NCBI GenBank assembly: GCA_030652115.1
Contig: JAUSBK010000011.1
Coordinates: forward strand, 1 to 64,000
DNA length: 64,000 bases
Direction of reading: 5' to 3'
Source of the DNA: Coriobacteriia bacterium
Lineage (GTDB): Bacteria > Actinomycetota > Coriobacteriia > Anaerosomatales > Anaerosomataceae
Each line of letters opens with the position of its first letter. Within the stretch, counting starts at the first letter, position 1. The notes beneath the pieces are model-generated. The model searched no databases and was not told where the DNA came from. It saw only the letters and a program-made list of their open reading frames with translations. The translations under genes and the position numbers were made by a program. Below are positions 1-10,088 of the stretch, in pieces.

Positions 1-1
1 C

Positions 2-763
2 CTGTGGATGCGGTTCAAGTTCAAGGAGAAGGACTCGGTGCAGCTGGCGACCGGCCTTCTCGGTCCGGCGGCCACCTCGGCCATCCTCTTCGGTATCCTG
101 TACGGCGAGTTCTTCGGCGGGCTGCTCTGGAATCATGCGGACTTCATGTTCCCGATGATCAACATCTTCGGCATCACGCTCCCGTACAACCGCGAGGTAT
201 TCGTGATGCCCCTGATGTTCGCGGCCCTCGGCCTCGGCGTCATCCAGATCACCTTCGGCCTGATACTCGGCCTGGTGAACGCTCTCAAGACTAAGCACAC
301 GAAGCACGCGTGGGTTAAGGGCGGTCTGGCCAGCCTCATGATCGGCCTCATCATCCTGATCGTCGCGATGGTTCTGTTGAACTCGAATCCTGTGGTCCGT
401 GCGATCGGAGCGATCGCGATGATGGGCGGGGCGGTCGCCACTATCTGGTTCGGCGGCATGATCGGGGTCGTCGAGATCATCGAGCTCATGTCTCACAGCG
501 CGAGCTACCTGCGTATCATGGCCATCGGTCTCTCGGACGCGATCTTCGCGAGTGCCATCAACGAGATGGCGGGGAACATGCCGGTCGCAGACGGTATCGT
601 CGCAGCACTCTTGTTCCACATCATCCACCTTGCCTTGGCGGTCATCACGCCATCAGTTCATGCCCTACGTCTCAACTTCCTGGAGTTCGGCGGGAAGTAC
701 TACGAGGCGAGCAAGTCAGAGTACAAGCCGTTCCACAAAACCGGAGGTGAAAAGAGCGCATGA
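2..763 (+). CDS. atpI: V/A-type ATP synthase subunit I, C-terminal part (5' truncated by window)
   Basis: Membrane stator subunit (a/I) of the V/A-type ATPase, which forms the ion half-channels against the K ring. Only the C-terminal ~253 residues are in the window; the frame is open to the left edge, so the ATG at 8 is not the true start. Several long hydrophobic helices are visible. The segment MSHSASYLRIMAIGLSDAIF contains the conserved arginine (SYLRI) that family knowledge assigns to ion translocation. The stop overlaps the next start (ATGA at 760-763), so it is translationally coupled to subunit K. Confidence 0.93.
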   Translation: MWMRFKFKEKDSVQLATGLLGPAATSAILFGILYGEFFGGLLWNHADFMFPMINIFGITLPYNREVFVMPLMFAALGLGVIQITFGLILGLVNALKTKHTKHAWVKGGLASLMIGLIILIVAMVLLNSNPVVRAIGAIAMMGGAVATIWFGGMIGVVEIIELMSHSASYLRIMAIGLSDAIFASAINEMAGNMPVADGIVAALLFHIIHLALAVITPSVHALRLNFLEFGGKYYEASKSEYKPFHKTGGEKSA

Positions 764-1083
764 TCAAGAACAAGCTCGCAAAGGTGGTGTTCGGGAGTAC
801 CTTCCTGGCTGCCATGATTGTCCCGGCGATGGCACTCGCCGAGGAGGGTGCCCAGGTAGCGGTCGACCCGTCAGTCGACATCGCCAAGTACGCCGCTGCA
901 GGCGCCTCGATGTGTGTGGCAGCACTGGCCACCGCGTACGCGCAGTCGAAGATCGGTTCCGCCGGTGCCGGCACGCTCGCCGAGCGCCCCGAGGCTGGCA
1001 CCACGCTGATCGTTCTCCAGGCTCTGCCTGAGACGATCATCCTCCTCGGCTTCGTTATCGCGTTCATGATCCAGGGCGGTTAG
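760..1083 (+). CDS. atpK: V/A-type ATP synthase subunit K (proteolipid)
   Basis: Rotor-ring proteolipid of the membrane domain. The 107-residue protein has an N-terminal hydrophobic stretch (about 8-27) ending MALA, like a signal peptide, followed by a single two-helix hairpin (about 41-63 and 80-104). The ion-binding carboxylate is Glu91 in LPETIILL. It is therefore a one-hairpin proteolipid, not the duplicated four-helix form of some V-ATPases. Its start overlaps the stop of subunit I by ATGA. Ion specificity (H+ or Na+) cannot be settled by eye. Confidence 0.93.
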   Translation: MIKNKLAKVVFGSTFLAAMIVPAMALAEEGAQVAVDPSVDIAKYAAAGASMCVAALATAYAQSKIGSAGAGTLAERPEAGTTLIVLQALPETIILLGFVIAFMIQGG

Positions 1084-1127
1084 TGGTCCAAGGTACGGCA
1101 GGACCCGACCCATGGAAGGATTGACGC

Positions 1128-1706
1128 ATGGCGATTGAGGACATCTTCAGAGCGCTTGAGGAACAGGCCGACGGCGAAGTGAACCACATACTGCACGTTG
1201 CCACGGTGCAGTCGGACACGGTCGAGCACGAGGCACGGGACGAAGCGCAGCGGATCACGGGAGCCAAGATCGAGGCCACCGATGCGGCGGTTCGCGCCAA
1301 GGCGACCAAGGCCGTCAATGCTGCTCGCCTGCAGGTCAAGCGAGACCTGGCCGAAGTGCGCGACGGCGCGGTCGATGCCGTCTTCGCTGAAGCGGCGAAC
1401 CACCTCGCAGCGATGCGAGGCACGGCCGAGTACGAGCGTGTCTTCACGGCGCTGGCGAAGGAAGCCTTCACCGGCATGGAGAGCGATTGTGAGCTCCAGG
1501 TGGCGCCCGCGGATGCCGATCTGGCGGCGAAGGTCGTTCGCGACCTCGGCTTGACGGCGAGTGTGTCACCGACGCTCGATACCATCGGAGGGCTCGTGGT
1601 ATCGGCGCACGGGGGTCGTGTGGTTCGCAGGAACACGTTCGAGAGCCGGATGATCAAGGCCCGCAGCCTTGCCGGCGCGAAGGTTGCCGAGGTCCTGACT
1701 TCATGA
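1128..1706 (+). CDS. atpE: V/A-type ATP synthase subunit E
   Basis: Peripheral-stalk subunit E of the V/A-ATPase. The 192-residue protein has a charged, alanine-rich N-terminal half of predicted long helix (about 1-110) and a compact C-terminal domain, with the family feature of a GGLVV segment near residue 150. The ATG at 1128 follows a GGAAGGA ribosome site. It sits between K and C as in other bacterial ntp operons, and its stop overlaps the next start (ATGA at 1703-1706). No separate G/H subunit gene is seen inside the operon, so E's partner is probably encoded upstream of the window. Confidence 0.9.
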   Translation: MAIEDIFRALEEQADGEVNHILHVATVQSDTVEHEARDEAQRITGAKIEATDAAVRAKATKAVNAARLQVKRDLAEVRDGAVDAVFAEAANHLAAMRGTAEYERVFTALAKEAFTGMESDCELQVAPADADLAAKVVRDLGLTASVSPTLDTIGGLVVSAHGGRVVRRNTFESRMIKARSLAGAKVAEVLTS

Positions 1707-2800
1707 GCGAGCGCGCGTCATCAGCAGACTACGTCTACCGGCCGCGGGGCCGGGAGTACGGCTACTCGAACGCCCGCATCCGCGGGATGCGTTCGCGTCT
1801 GCTGAAGCAGTCGTTCTTCGACGAGCTCATGTCGTCGAAGAACATCGGCGATGTCATCTCGAAGGTCATGCAGACGGAGTACGGTCCCGACCTTGAGGGA
1901 CGGATCTTGCACGGGCGCAATGCGACCCAGGTGGACGAGGCGCTGAAAGACAACATGACGCGCACGTTCCGCAAGGTCCTCTTGCACTCCAACGATGAGG
2001 CGACCGCGCTGGTGACGACGCTTCTCGGCAGGTGGGACCTGTTCAACGTCAAGACCATCATCCGCGGCAAGCATATGAGCCTTTCCGAGGATGAGATCGT
2101 TGATAGCCTCATGACCGTCGGCCAGCTCTCGCAGGTCGACGCGGACGAACTCGCACGACAGCCCGACATCCGCAGCGTGGTCGACACGCTTGCGACCTGG
2201 GGTCTTCCCTTCGCAGTCCCACTGCGGGAGGTCATGCCGCAGTACGAAGAGGAGGACGACCTGTCGCTTCTGGAGCTGGCGCTCGACCGCTACTACTATC
2301 AGTGGGCGGCCAAGCGCCTCAAGGGCCGACGGGAGAACACGCAGATCGCGCGGGTATTCCTCGGCGCGCAGGTCGACACCATGAACCTGCTGACGAGCAT
2401 CAGGTTGCTCAACGCCGATCTGGGCGAGGGCGACGCGTCACGGTTCTTCCTCCCCGGAGGCGATGTGGTCGACGAAGCGCTCTTCCTTGAGCTGTCCGCG
2501 ATGTCCGACGTTGACGAGGTGTTCAACCGCATCAAGAAGACGCCGTATGGCAAGCCGCTCGACGAGGCGGCCCTGCAGTACATGGAGCACGGTTCCATCT
2601 CGGTGTTCGAACGCGCGCTGGAGGACTACCTCTTCCGCATCGCATTCGATACGGGCAAGGGCGATCCGCTCGGCATTGGTCTCACCATCAGCTACCTGTG
2701 GGCGAAGGCGAACGAAGTCACGAACCTGCGCATCGTGGTGAAGGGCGTGTCTGTGGGCATGCCCGAGGGGCGTATGAGGGAGGAGCTCATCGTTGTATAA
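1703..2800 (+). CDS. atpC: V/A-type ATP synthase subunit C
   Basis: Subunit C (the d-subunit homologue) is the funnel-shaped socket linking the central stalk to the K ring. The 365-residue protein matches the usual family length and has the typical YGYSNARIRGMRSRLL start and repeated helical NVKTIIRGK-type segment (about residues 112-120). It overlaps subunit E by 4 nt and subunit F by 8 nt, so translation through E-C-F is tightly coupled. Confidence 0.92.
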   Translation: MSERASSADYVYRPRGREYGYSNARIRGMRSRLLKQSFFDELMSSKNIGDVISKVMQTEYGPDLEGRILHGRNATQVDEALKDNMTRTFRKVLLHSNDEATALVTTLLGRWDLFNVKTIIRGKHMSLSEDEIVDSLMTVGQLSQVDADELARQPDIRSVVDTLATWGLPFAVPLREVMPQYEEEDDLSLLELALDRYYYQWAAKRLKGRRENTQIARVFLGAQVDTMNLLTSIRLLNADLGEGDASRFFLPGGDVVDEALFLELSAMSDVDEVFNRIKKTPYGKPLDEAALQYMEHGSISVFERALEDYLFRIAFDTGKGDPLGIGLTISYLWAKANEVTNLRIVVKGVSVGMPEGRMREELIVV

Positions 2801-3125
2801 GCTCATCGTCCTCACCGACCCCGACACGGCAGATGGTTTCGGTCTCGCCGGCGTCACCGTACAGGTTGCCGATTCGCCGGAAGATGCGCGGCGCAAGCTC
2901 GCGGCGCTCATCGACGACGACGATAGCGGGATCGTGGCCGTGAACGAGGCGTTCATGGTCGATATCGACGAACGGACGCAACAGAAGATCAACCAGTCGT
3001 ACCGGCCGATCGTGATCTCCCTGCCGATACGCGAACAGCTGGCGACCGAAGAGGACCATAGGGCGTACCTCTCGCGCCTGATCAGACGGGCCATCGGATT
3101 CGACATTACACTGAGGCGAGGCTGA
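2793..3125 (+). CDS. atpF: V/A-type ATP synthase subunit F
   Basis: Central-stalk subunit F, a small alpha/beta protein. It has 110 residues with the family pattern: an initial hydrophobic strand ([20 protein letters not shown]), a mid-protein GIVAVNE strand and a late PIVISLP strand. The start is TTG at 2793, chosen because it gives the standard N-terminus directly; the gene overlaps C by 8 nt and its stop shares a base with the subunit A ATG. A weak TTG start within an overlap suggests dependence on translational coupling. Confidence 0.9.
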   Translation: MYKLIVLTDPDTADGFGLAGVTVQVADSPEDARRKLAALIDDDDSGIVAVNEAFMVDIDERTQQKINQSYRPIVISLPIREQLATEEDHRAYLSRLIRRAIGFDITLRRG

Positions 3126-4879
3126 TGATTGTCGGAAAGCTCTCAAAGATCACCGGTCCTGTCGTCGTCGCCGACGGCATGACGGGGACCAAGATGTACG
3201 ACGTCGTCCGGGTCGGCGATGCCGGCCTCATGGGCGAGGTCATCAGGCTCGAAGGCGAACTCGCCACGATCCAGGTCTACGAAGACACGTCGGGCCTGCT
3301 CATCGGCGAGCCGGTCGAGTCCACCGAAGGCGCGCTCAAGCTCGAGCTCGGCCCCGGGCTGCTGACGTCGATCTACGACGGTATTCAGCGTCCGCTGCCG
3401 GTGATCGCGGAGGAAACGGGAAGCGACTTCATCGCCCGTGGAACCGTGGCGAGCGCGCTGAACCGCACCAAGCTCTGGGAGTTCACGCCTGTGGCGGAGG
3501 TCGGGCAGGCGGTGTCCGGAGGCGACGTGATCGGCACGACACCCGAGGGTGCGACGGTGTTGCATCGCGTCATGGTCCCGCCGAAGACGCAGGGGACCAT
3601 CGCGTCGATCGTTGCTGCGGGCTCGTACACGATCGACGATGTCATCGCGGTGCTCGACAACGGCACTGAGATCAAGATGAGCCAGTGGTGGCCGGTCCGG
3701 TACGGGCGTCCGTACAAGCGGAAGCTCGACCCGACGACTCCCTTCATGACGGGGATGCGTATCCTCGATACGTTCTTCCCGGTCGCGCTGGGCGGCAACG
3801 CCATCATCCCGGGGGGCTTCGGCACCGGCAAGACGGTCACGCAGCAGTCGCTCGCCAAGTGGGCCGACGTGGACATCATCATCTACGTGGGTTGCGGCGA
3901 GCGCGGCAACGAGATGACCGAGGTGCTCGCCGAGTTCCCGGAGCTTGACGATCCGCGTACGGGTCACAAGCTGATGGATCGTACCGTTCTGGTTGCGAAC
4001 ACATCGAACATGCCGGTGGCCGCTCGTGAAGCATCGATCTACACGGGCGTCACGCTGGCGGAGTACTACCGCGACATGGGCTACAACGTCGCTATGATGG
4101 CTGACTCCACCTCCCGCTGGGGCGAGGCGCTCCGCGAGGTCTCCGGCCGTCTTGAAGAGATGCCCGGTGAGGAAGGCTATCCGGCCTACCTCGCCACCCG
4201 ACTCGCGAGCTTCTACGAGCGCTCCGGTCGTGTTGAAGCTCTCGGCGATGGGGACCGGGTCGGCTCGGTCACGATGGTCGGCGCGGTCTCACCTCCGGGC
4301 GGCGACATGTCCGAGCCGATGACCCAGAACTCCCTGCGTGTCACGGGTGCATTCTGGGCGCTGGATACCTCGCTTGCCCACCGCCGTCACTTCCCGGCGA
4401 TCTCCTGGACCAAGTCCTACACGCTGTATCTCAGCCAGGTTCAGGACTGGTTCGAGAGCGAGGTCGCCGATGACTGGCGTGCGGTGCGCGAGCGCGCGAT
4501 GTTCATCCTCCAGAAGGAAACCGAACTCCAGGAGATCGTGCAGCTGGTCGGCCCAGATGCACTGCCGGAGACCGAGAAGATCATCCTCGAGGTCGCCCGC
4601 ATGATCCGCGAGGACTTCTTGCAGCAGTTCGCGTTCGACGCCATCGATGCGTACTGCCCGCCGAAGAAGGCGTACTGGATCTTGAAGACGATCCTCGCGT
4701 TCAACGACGCCGCCACCCAGGCGATGTCTCGCGGCGTGTCGCTCCGGCAGGTCCTGCAGCTCCCATCGCGCGACGAGATCTCGACCCTCAAGACCACACC
4801 GCACGACGAGGCGCTGGAGCGCATGCCCGTGCTGGTTCAGCAGATCGGTGAACAGATCGCCGGAATCGAGGTGATGTAG
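3125..4879 (+). CDS. atpA: V/A-type ATP synthase catalytic subunit A
   Basis: Catalytic nucleotide-binding subunit of the A3B3 head. The 584-residue length is normal. The P-loop GGFGTGKT lies near residue 231, followed by [11 protein letters not shown], the catalytic glutamate-containing region typical of A subunits. The extra non-homologous bulge domain between the N-terminal barrel and the nucleotide-binding domain is present (about residues 110-200), which separates it from F-type beta. Start ATG overlaps the stop of F; subunit B begins immediately after its stop. Confidence 0.97.
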   Translation: MIVGKLSKITGPVVVADGMTGTKMYDVVRVGDAGLMGEVIRLEGELATIQVYEDTSGLLIGEPVESTEGALKLELGPGLLTSIYDGIQRPLPVIAEETGSDFIARGTVASALNRTKLWEFTPVAEVGQAVSGGDVIGTTPEGATVLHRVMVPPKTQGTIASIVAAGSYTIDDVIAVLDNGTEIKMSQWWPVRYGRPYKRKLDPTTPFMTGMRILDTFFPVALGGNAIIPGGFGTGKTVTQQSLAKWADVDIIIYVGCGERGNEMTEVLAEFPELDDPRTGHKLMDRTVLVANTSNMPVAAREASIYTGVTLAEYYRDMGYNVAMMADSTSRWGEALREVSGRLEEMPGEEGYPAYLATRLASFYERSGRVEALGDGDRVGSVTMVGAVSPPGGDMSEPMTQNSLRVTGAFWALDTSLAHRRHFPAISWTKSYTLYLSQVQDWFESEVADDWRAVRERAMFILQKETELQEIVQLVGPDALPETEKIILEVARMIREDFLQQFAFDAIDAYCPPKKAYWILKTILAFNDAATQAMSRGVSLRQVLQLPSRDEISTLKTTPHDEALERMPVLVQQIGEQIAGIEVM

Positions 4880-6307
4880 ATGACCGTGGAGGCAACATTC
4901 GACCGTCCGCTGCTCTCCACCGAGTACCGAACGCTGACGTATGTCACCGGTCCTCTGATCTTTGTGGAGAACGTGCACCACGTCGCGTACAACGAGATGG
5001 TGGCCGTGCTCATGCCAGATGGCAGCGAGCGAAGCGGCCAGGTTCTCGAGGTGTCCGGGACGACCGCGGTCATCCAGGTCTTTGAGGGCACGCAGGGCAT
5101 CGACATCGATGGCACGCGCGTACGCTTCCTCGAAGAGGTCGCAAAGATCGACGTGGCCCCCGAACTACTGGGCCGCATCCTGAACGGCACCGGCAAGCCG
5201 ATCGACGGCGGCGCCCCGATCATCCCGGAGCGGCGCCTTGACATCACCGGTTCGCCGATCAACCCGTACCGTCGCGCGCAGCCTGCCGACTTCATCGAGA
5301 CCGGCATCTCGGCCATCGACGGTCTGAACACGCTCGTGCGCGGCCAGAAGCTCCCGATCTTCTCGGGTTCGGGTCTGCCGGCCAACGAGCTTGCGGCACA
5401 GATCATCCGCCAGGCTCGCGTCAAGTCGGGCGAGGAGTTCGCTATCGTCTTCGGCGCGATGGGCATCACCCATCGCGAAGCCGCCTTCTTCATGAACCAG
5501 TTCGAGACCACCGGTGCGCTCGAGCGAGTCGTGTTCTTCCTGAACCTCGCCGACGACCCGACGGTCGAGCGTCTGCTGACGCCGAAGTGCGCACTGACGG
5601 TGGCCGAGTATCTCGCGTTCGAGAAGGACCTGCAGGTGCTCGTAATCCTTTCGGACATGACGAACTACTGCGAGGCGCTTCGCGAAGTGTCGACCGCTCG
5701 TGAAGAGGTTCCGGGACGCCGCGGCTACCCGGGCTACATGTACACCGACCTCTCGACCATCTACGAGCGCGCCGGCCGTATCAAGGGCCAGAAGGGCTCG
5801 GTCACGCAGCTCCCGATCCTGACGATGCCCGACGACGACATCACGCACCCGATTCCCGACCTCACCGGCTACATCACCGAGGGCCAGATCGTGCTCTCGC
5901 GGCACCTGCATCGCCGCGGCCTCTTCCCGCCGATCGACGTGCTGCCGTGCCTGTCGCGCCTGATGAACCTGGGTATCGGCGACGAGAAGACGCGCGATGA
6001 CCATCGCGCGGTAGCCAACCAGCTCTATGCCGCGTACGCGCAGGGCCGCGACCTTCGCCGTCTGGTCGCCATCGTCGGCGAGGAAGCGCTCTCCGACACG
6101 GACCGCCGCTTCCTGCACTTCGCCGATGAGTTCGAGCACCAGATCGTCGGCCAGGGCGACGTAGGCAGGTCCATTGAAGAGACGCTTACCATCGGCTGGG
6201 AGCTCATGAGCGAACTGCCGATGGGCGAGCTGAAGCGTGTGCGTGACTTCATTGAGAAGTACCACCCCACTGCGGCAACCAACAGCGGAGAAACGGGCGA
6301 CATCTAG
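4880..6307 (+). CDS. atpB: V/A-type ATP synthase subunit B
   Basis: Non-catalytic regulatory subunit of the A3B3 head. The 475-residue protein has the diagnostic degenerate nucleotide site [15 protein letters not shown] in place of a P-loop, and the [15 protein letters not shown] signature (about residues 350-364). It starts at the base after the subunit A stop, so the two head subunits are made from one coupled message, consistent with 3:3 stoichiometry. Confidence 0.97.
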   Translation: MTVEATFDRPLLSTEYRTLTYVTGPLIFVENVHHVAYNEMVAVLMPDGSERSGQVLEVSGTTAVIQVFEGTQGIDIDGTRVRFLEEVAKIDVAPELLGRILNGTGKPIDGGAPIIPERRLDITGSPINPYRRAQPADFIETGISAIDGLNTLVRGQKLPIFSGSGLPANELAAQIIRQARVKSGEEFAIVFGAMGITHREAAFFMNQFETTGALERVVFFLNLADDPTVERLLTPKCALTVAEYLAFEKDLQVLVILSDMTNYCEALREVSTAREEVPGRRGYPGYMYTDLSTIYERAGRIKGQKGSVTQLPILTMPDDDITHPIPDLTGYITEGQIVLSRHLHRRGLFPPIDVLPCLSRLMNLGIGDEKTRDDHRAVANQLYAAYAQGRDLRRLVAIVGEEALSDTDRRFLHFADEFEHQIVGQGDVGRSIEETLTIGWELMSELPMGELKRVRDFIEKYHPTAATNSGETGDI

Positions 6308-6339
6308 ACCCGCTGCCGGTGCGGCGGAGGAGGTGAGAC

Positions 6340-6987
6340 GTGGAAGAAGTCAGGCCGACCAGATCCGAGCTGCTTGAACGCAAGCAGCAGATCACGCTTG
6401 CCGAGCAGGGCATGGACCTGCTGAAGCAGAAGCGTGACGCCCTGCTGATCGAGTTCATGTCGGTCATGGACGAGACGCTGCGGCTGAGCAATGACTTGCA
6501 GCGCACGACGAACGAGGCCCAGCACAGCCTGGCGATCGCCAAGGCCGTTGACGGCACCGTCTCGGTCCGCTCGGCGGCATTCGCGACTCGCGGCGAGGTC
6601 ACCATCGACATGACCGGTACGAAGATCATGGGCATCGCGGTCCCGGTCGTGACCAAGGGCGAGAGCCCACTGCGCACGTCGTTCACGCGTGGATATTCGA
6701 TCACCGGCGTCTCCTCCCGAATCGACGAGACGGCCGACAAGTTCGAGCGGATCCTCGACGTCATCATCGAGTACGCCGACATCGAGACTCGCCTCAAGCG
6801 TCTCGGCGAGGAGATCCAGAAGACCAACCGGCGCGTCAACGCGTTGGAGCAGATCACGGTGCCCCAGCTCAGGGAGCAGGTGTCCTATATCCGCCAGGCG
6901 CTCGACGAGCGGGCACGCGAAGACCTCTTTCGCCTGAAGAAGGTCAAGAGGAAGATCGAAGCGAAGAAGGCCGCGCACGGAACCTGA
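6340..6987 (+). CDS. atpD: V/A-type ATP synthase subunit D
   Basis: Central-stalk rotor shaft subunit D. It has 215 residues, nearly all charged coiled-coil: an N-terminal helix (about 5-75, starting RPTRSELLERKQQI) and a C-terminal helix (about 135-210), with a short beta hairpin region between them. The start is GTG at 6340 after GGAGGAGG. It is the last gene of the operon and is followed by a 12-bp inverted repeat that probably ends the transcript. Confidence 0.94.
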   Translation: MEEVRPTRSELLERKQQITLAEQGMDLLKQKRDALLIEFMSVMDETLRLSNDLQRTTNEAQHSLAIAKAVDGTVSVRSAAFATRGEVTIDMTGTKIMGIAVPVVTKGESPLRTSFTRGYSITGVSSRIDETADKFERILDVIIEYADIETRLKRLGEEIQKTNRRVNALEQITVPQLREQVSYIRQALDERAREDLFRLKKVKRKIEAKKAAHGT

Positions 6988-7005
6988 TGTGTGCGTCTGC
7001 GTACT

Positions 7006-7049
7006 GTGAGGCGGCGCTGCCTACCGGGGGGTACTTGGCGCCGCCTCAC
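7006..7049 (+). terminator. Inverted repeat ending the ATPase operon
   Basis: Perfect 12-bp stem GTGAGGCGGCGC (7006-7017) with GCGCCGCCTCAC (7038-7049) around a 20-nt loop, 18 nt after the atpD stop. No U-run follows, so it may act as a Rho-assisted terminator or a 3' stability hairpin. Confidence 0.6.
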
Positions 7050-7095
7050 CGCATTCCCGGACACCGCGCGGCGTTGTCAGAGCCGAAGACGGAAG

Positions 7096-7115
7096 CGGCC
7101 GCCCGTGGGCGGCCG
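7096..7115. terminator. Short GC hairpin between convergent genes
   Basis: CGGCCGCC (7096-7103), loop CGTG, GGCGGCCG (7108-7115). It lies between the ATPase operon and the leftward gene at 7141-7485, so it could serve both directions. Confidence 0.6.
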
Positions 7116-7140
7116 TTCGGCATGTGTCATGGGTGTGCTC

Positions 7141-7485
7141 TCAGACGCTGCGCGCGCGGATGATGTCTCCGACCGCTTCGAGTGTCTCGACGGTGTTGTG
7201 CGGATTCTCGCGCAGACCGCGCGCCACTTCAACGATCTGCTGCACGTCTTCGGTGGTGAGCTTGCTGAAGTGCAGGTCTTCCCAGTCGGCACGCTTCTCG
7301 TACGACCACAACTCGCCGAGCATCCAGTCGAGATCGCTCAAGTCGTGCTGGGTGAACATCGGCCAGTCCTTCTTGATACCTTGCCGAATCCGGTCGATCG
7401 CCCGCTCCACGGCCTTGGCCTTGCGGATCTGGAACGCGCGCATGCCGATGTCTTCGTCCCTGACATCTGATCTGTTGCCATTCAT
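7141..7485 (-). CDS. Hypothetical protein, 114 residues
   Basis: I do not recognise this family. It is a charged, soluble, mostly helical protein with no signal peptide or membrane segment, and it contains no cysteine pattern. The start is supported by a strong ribosome site (AGGAGG, about 8 nt before the ATG at 7485). The long open frame, good ribosome site and hairpin downstream make it a likely real gene. It is convergent with the ATPase operon and divergent from the nitroreductase gene. Confidence 0.7.
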   Translation of the reverse strand: MNGNRSDVRDEDIGMRAFQIRKAKAVERAIDRIRQGIKKDWPMFTQHDLSDLDWMLGELWSYEKRADWEDLHFSKLTTEDVQQIVEVARGLRENPHNTVETLEAVGDIIRARSV

Positions 7486-7620
7486 CAGCTACCCACCTCC
7501 TGGGGCTATGTTCGCCACCCTGACCGGCAACTCCTGCATGGTTCGTCGCCGCACCTCACGCGCTGGGCTAGAATGGGCGCGTGCCGCGAGGCGCCCATCG
7601 TCCGTCCGGAAGGGATCTTG

Positions 7621-8136
7621 ATGGAGTTCACCGACGTCATAGCCAAGCGCCGCAGCGTGCGGCACCTGAACGCGAAGCTCACGGTCAGCGAGGAAGACAC
7701 CCGTGCGCTGCTGGAGGCGGCCGTGGCGGCGCCGAGCGCGGGGAACATCCAGCCGTGGCGGTTCTTCATCGTGCGATCGGCAGAGGCCCGTGAGCGTCTC
7801 GCTGCGGCGCTTCACCAGCGTTGGGCCGCTGCCGCCCCGCTCGTGATCGTCGTGGCGGTGGATCCGCGTCCATGCGCGGCGCGATACGGCGATCGCGGGG
7901 AGTATCTCTACGCGATCCAGGATACGGCTGCCGCAGCCGAGAACATCCTTCTCGCGGCTGTGGACCGCGGTCTCTCGTCATGCTGGATCGGCGCGTTCGA
8001 CCAGGCGGCCGTGGCCGAGGCAATCGGCGCGTCGGCTCCGATCACGCCGGTCGCCGTGCTGCCCATCGGGTACTCGGCCGAATCTGCCGGTAGGCCGGCA
8101 CGTCGTCCGCTCGCCGAAGTCACCACCTGGCTCTAG
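7621..8136 (+). CDS. Nitroreductase family protein
   Basis: FMN-dependent nitroreductase-fold oxidoreductase, 171 residues. The N-terminus FTDVIAKRRSVRHL is the classic FMN-phosphate binding RRSxR motif, followed by AAVAAPSAGNIQPW (flavin-contacting region) and a C-terminal segment around SSCWIGAF. Start ATG 7621 is chosen over an upstream in-frame ATG (7573) because GGAAGGG lies 6 nt before it and because it gives the standard family N-terminus. The substrate cannot be told. The gene is the first of a five-gene run leading to tsaD; the next gene starts 10 nt later. Confidence 0.88.
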   Translation: MEFTDVIAKRRSVRHLNAKLTVSEEDTRALLEAAVAAPSAGNIQPWRFFIVRSAEARERLAAALHQRWAAAAPLVIVVAVDPRPCAARYGDRGEYLYAIQDTAAAAENILLAAVDRGLSSCWIGAFDQAAVAEAIGASAPITPVAVLPIGYSAESAGRPARRPLAEVTTWL

Positions 8137-8146
8137 GGGGAACCGA

Positions 8147-8788
8147 GTGTCGGACGGGCCACCAGATGTTCCTCTTCGCACAGGTGCCGCGGACCTGGTC
8201 GCGCTGCGCCAGCTGATCGGCGACTGTCACCGCTGCGCTCTCGGCGACACGCGGACGACGCTCGTCTTCGGTGTCGGCGATCCGGGAGCGAGGCTCATGT
8301 TCATCGGAGAAGCGCCCGGTCGCAACGAGGACTTGAAGGGTGAGCCGTTCGTGGGGGCGGCGGGCAAACTGCTGGACGAGCTGCTCGAGAGTATCGGGCT
8401 CGACCGCAGCGAGGTCTACATCGCCAACGTGCTCAAGTGTCGTCCACCGGGGAACCGGGACCCGCTGCCCGCGGAGGTCGAGGTGTGCACCCCGTTCCTC
8501 AACGAGCAGGTGCGACTGATCTCGCCGGCCGTCATCGCGACGCTCGGCAACCACGCCACGCACCAGGTACTGGGCACCGAGCGCCCGATCTCCGCGCTCA
8601 GGGGCAGGCTGTTCCAGGTGGATGGCCGACGCGTGGTGCCCATATTCCATCCAGCGGCTGCGCTTTACGACCAGTCGAAACGCGGGATCCTGTTCGACGA
8701 CTTCAAGCGGCTGCGTGCGGTCCTCGACGCGGCCGCCGCCGATGAAGGCTCGGCGGCCGATGATCCCGAACAGCCGGCGCTCTTCTAG
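8147..8788 (+). CDS. udg: Uracil-DNA glycosylase, family 4 (4Fe-4S)
   Basis: Removes uracil from DNA (base-excision repair). The 213-residue protein has motif GEAPGRNED (residues 54-62), the later HPAAAL motif, and four cysteines at 27, 30, 98 and 114 placed as the iron-sulfur ligands of family 4 enzymes. GTG start at 8147 with AGGGGG overlapping the upstream stop. It is co-directional with the nitroreductase and tsaE genes and probably co-transcribed. Confidence 0.93.
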   Translation: MSDGPPDVPLRTGAADLVALRQLIGDCHRCALGDTRTTLVFGVGDPGARLMFIGEAPGRNEDLKGEPFVGAAGKLLDELLESIGLDRSEVYIANVLKCRPPGNRDPLPAEVEVCTPFLNEQVRLISPAVIATLGNHATHQVLGTERPISALRGRLFQVDGRRVVPIFHPAAALYDQSKRGILFDDFKRLRAVLDAAAADEGSAADDPEQPALF

Positions 8789-8793
8789 GGGAT

Positions 8794-9285
8794 GTGGCAG
8801 TGGATCTGGAGTTCATGACAGCGGATGAAGCTGCGACCGTCGGTGCGGGCGAGTTGCTCGGCCCCCTGCTGCGTGCAGGGGACGTCGTGGCGCTCGCCGG
8901 CGATCTCGGCGCGGGCAAGACCCAGCTGGTGAAGGGCGTGGCCCGCGCACTCGGCGTGGGCGATGCGGTCACCAGTCCCACGTTCAACCTGCTGCTCGTG
9001 CACCCGGGGTCGCTGCCCCTCTACCACTTCGACCTCTACCGCCTGGAGCGCGAGGAGGATCTCGAGGAGATCGGCTTCTACGAGACGGTCGAAGGGAATG
9101 GCGTGTCGATGATCGAATGGGGCGATCGCTTCCCCCTGTCGCTGCCGGATGATCGGCTGCTGGTGACGATCCACCGCACGGGAGATGACGAGCGTCTATT
9201 CGAGCTGCACCCGTGCGGCGCACGCGCCACCGCACTGGCTACAGCGTGGTTGAATGTGCTCGGCGCCGAGCGGACTTCCCGATGA
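8794..9285 (+). CDS. tsaE: tRNA threonylcarbamoyladenosine biosynthesis ATPase TsaE
   Basis: P-loop ATPase that works with TsaB and TsaD in making t6A37 on ANN-decoding tRNAs. The 163-residue protein has Walker A GDLGAGKT (36-43), the VTSPTFNL segment and the YHFDLYRLE segment, all family hallmarks. GTG start at 8794. Its stop overlaps the tsaB start by ATGA, so the t6A genes are coupled. Confidence 0.95.
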   Translation: MAVDLEFMTADEAATVGAGELLGPLLRAGDVVALAGDLGAGKTQLVKGVARALGVGDAVTSPTFNLLLVHPGSLPLYHFDLYRLEREEDLEEIGFYETVEGNGVSMIEWGDRFPLSLPDDRLLVTIHRTGDDERLFELHPCGARATALATAWLNVLGAERTSR

Positions 9286-10088
9286 GGCCGTTTCTCGCCC
9301 TCGACACGGCGACCGATCACCTCGCGCTCGCCATCGGCGACCTGGATGCGCCCGGGGCGGTGCTCGCGGCGGCCGACTTCCGGGCGCCTCGCGCGGCGAA
9401 CACGGTCGTACTACTGGCGGCGGAGCGGCTGATGGAGAGCATCGCGCTCGAGCCCGCATCGCTTGAAGCGGTGGCCGTCGGTCGTGGTCCGGGCTCGTTC
9501 ACCGGGGTCAGGATCGGCGCGGCGACCGCCAAAGGCCTGGCACACGGTCTCTGTGTGCCACTCGTCGGCTTCGGGACGCTCGACGCGGTCGCGCACAACG
9601 TCGGAGCCGAAGGGCTCATCGGAGTCGTGGGAGACGCCATGCGTGGCGAGGTGTACCCGGCGCTCTTCCGCGCCCACGCCGGCACGGTCGTGCGTCTCGT
9701 GCGGGACCGTGTCGCCCCCCCCGGTCAGATCGCGGCCGAGTGGGCGGCGCTCGGCGAGACCGTCTTGCTCACCGGAAACGGCGTTGCCAAGCACGAGGGC
9801 GTGCTTCTCGCTGCGCTCGGTGAGCGCGGCGTGCTCGCGTCCGAGCGCCTGCGCGTCCCGAACGGCCCCTCCATCCTCGCCGCGGCGTGGGCGGCGGATG
9901 GCGATCGCACGCTCATGGCGATTCGCGGACTCGAGCGCGACGCCGCATATGCCGCGGCCCATCCGGGAGCCATGCTGCCGATCTACACGCGCCTTTCCGA
10001 CGCCGAAGAGGCGGAACGTGTGCGCGCGGGCGGGGAGTCCTCGTTGCCGGACGGCGGCGTGGCCGGTCCGGGGGAGGCGCGAGCATGA
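9282..10088 (+). CDS. tsaB: t6A biosynthesis protein TsaB
   Basis: ASKHA-fold partner and scaffold for TsaD in t6A synthesis. The 268-residue protein begins MRPFLALDTATDHLALA and carries GRGPGSFTGVRIG and a KGLAHG segment typical of TsaB. The ATG at 9282 overlaps the tsaE stop; an upstream in-frame start (9213) would lie inside tsaE and is rejected. The C-terminal stop overlaps the next start (ATGA, 10085-10088). Confidence 0.94.
   Translation: MRPFLALDTATDHLALAIGDLDAPGAVLAAADFRAPRAANTVVLLAAERLMESIALEPASLEAVAVGRGPGSFTGVRIGAATAKGLAHGLCVPLVGFGTLDAVAHNVGAEGLIGVVGDAMRGEVYPALFRAHAGTVVRLVRDRVAPPGQIAAEWAALGETVLLTGNGVAKHEGVLLAALGERGVLASERLRVPNGPSILAAAWAADGDRTLMAIRGLERDAAYAAAHPGAMLPIYTRLSDAEEAERVRAGGESSLPDGGVAGPGEARA

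Noticed and set aside
9213-9281. Upstream start for tsaB
   Set aside because: It lies wholly inside tsaE and has no ribosome site; the ATGA overlap at 9282 gives the standard N-terminus.
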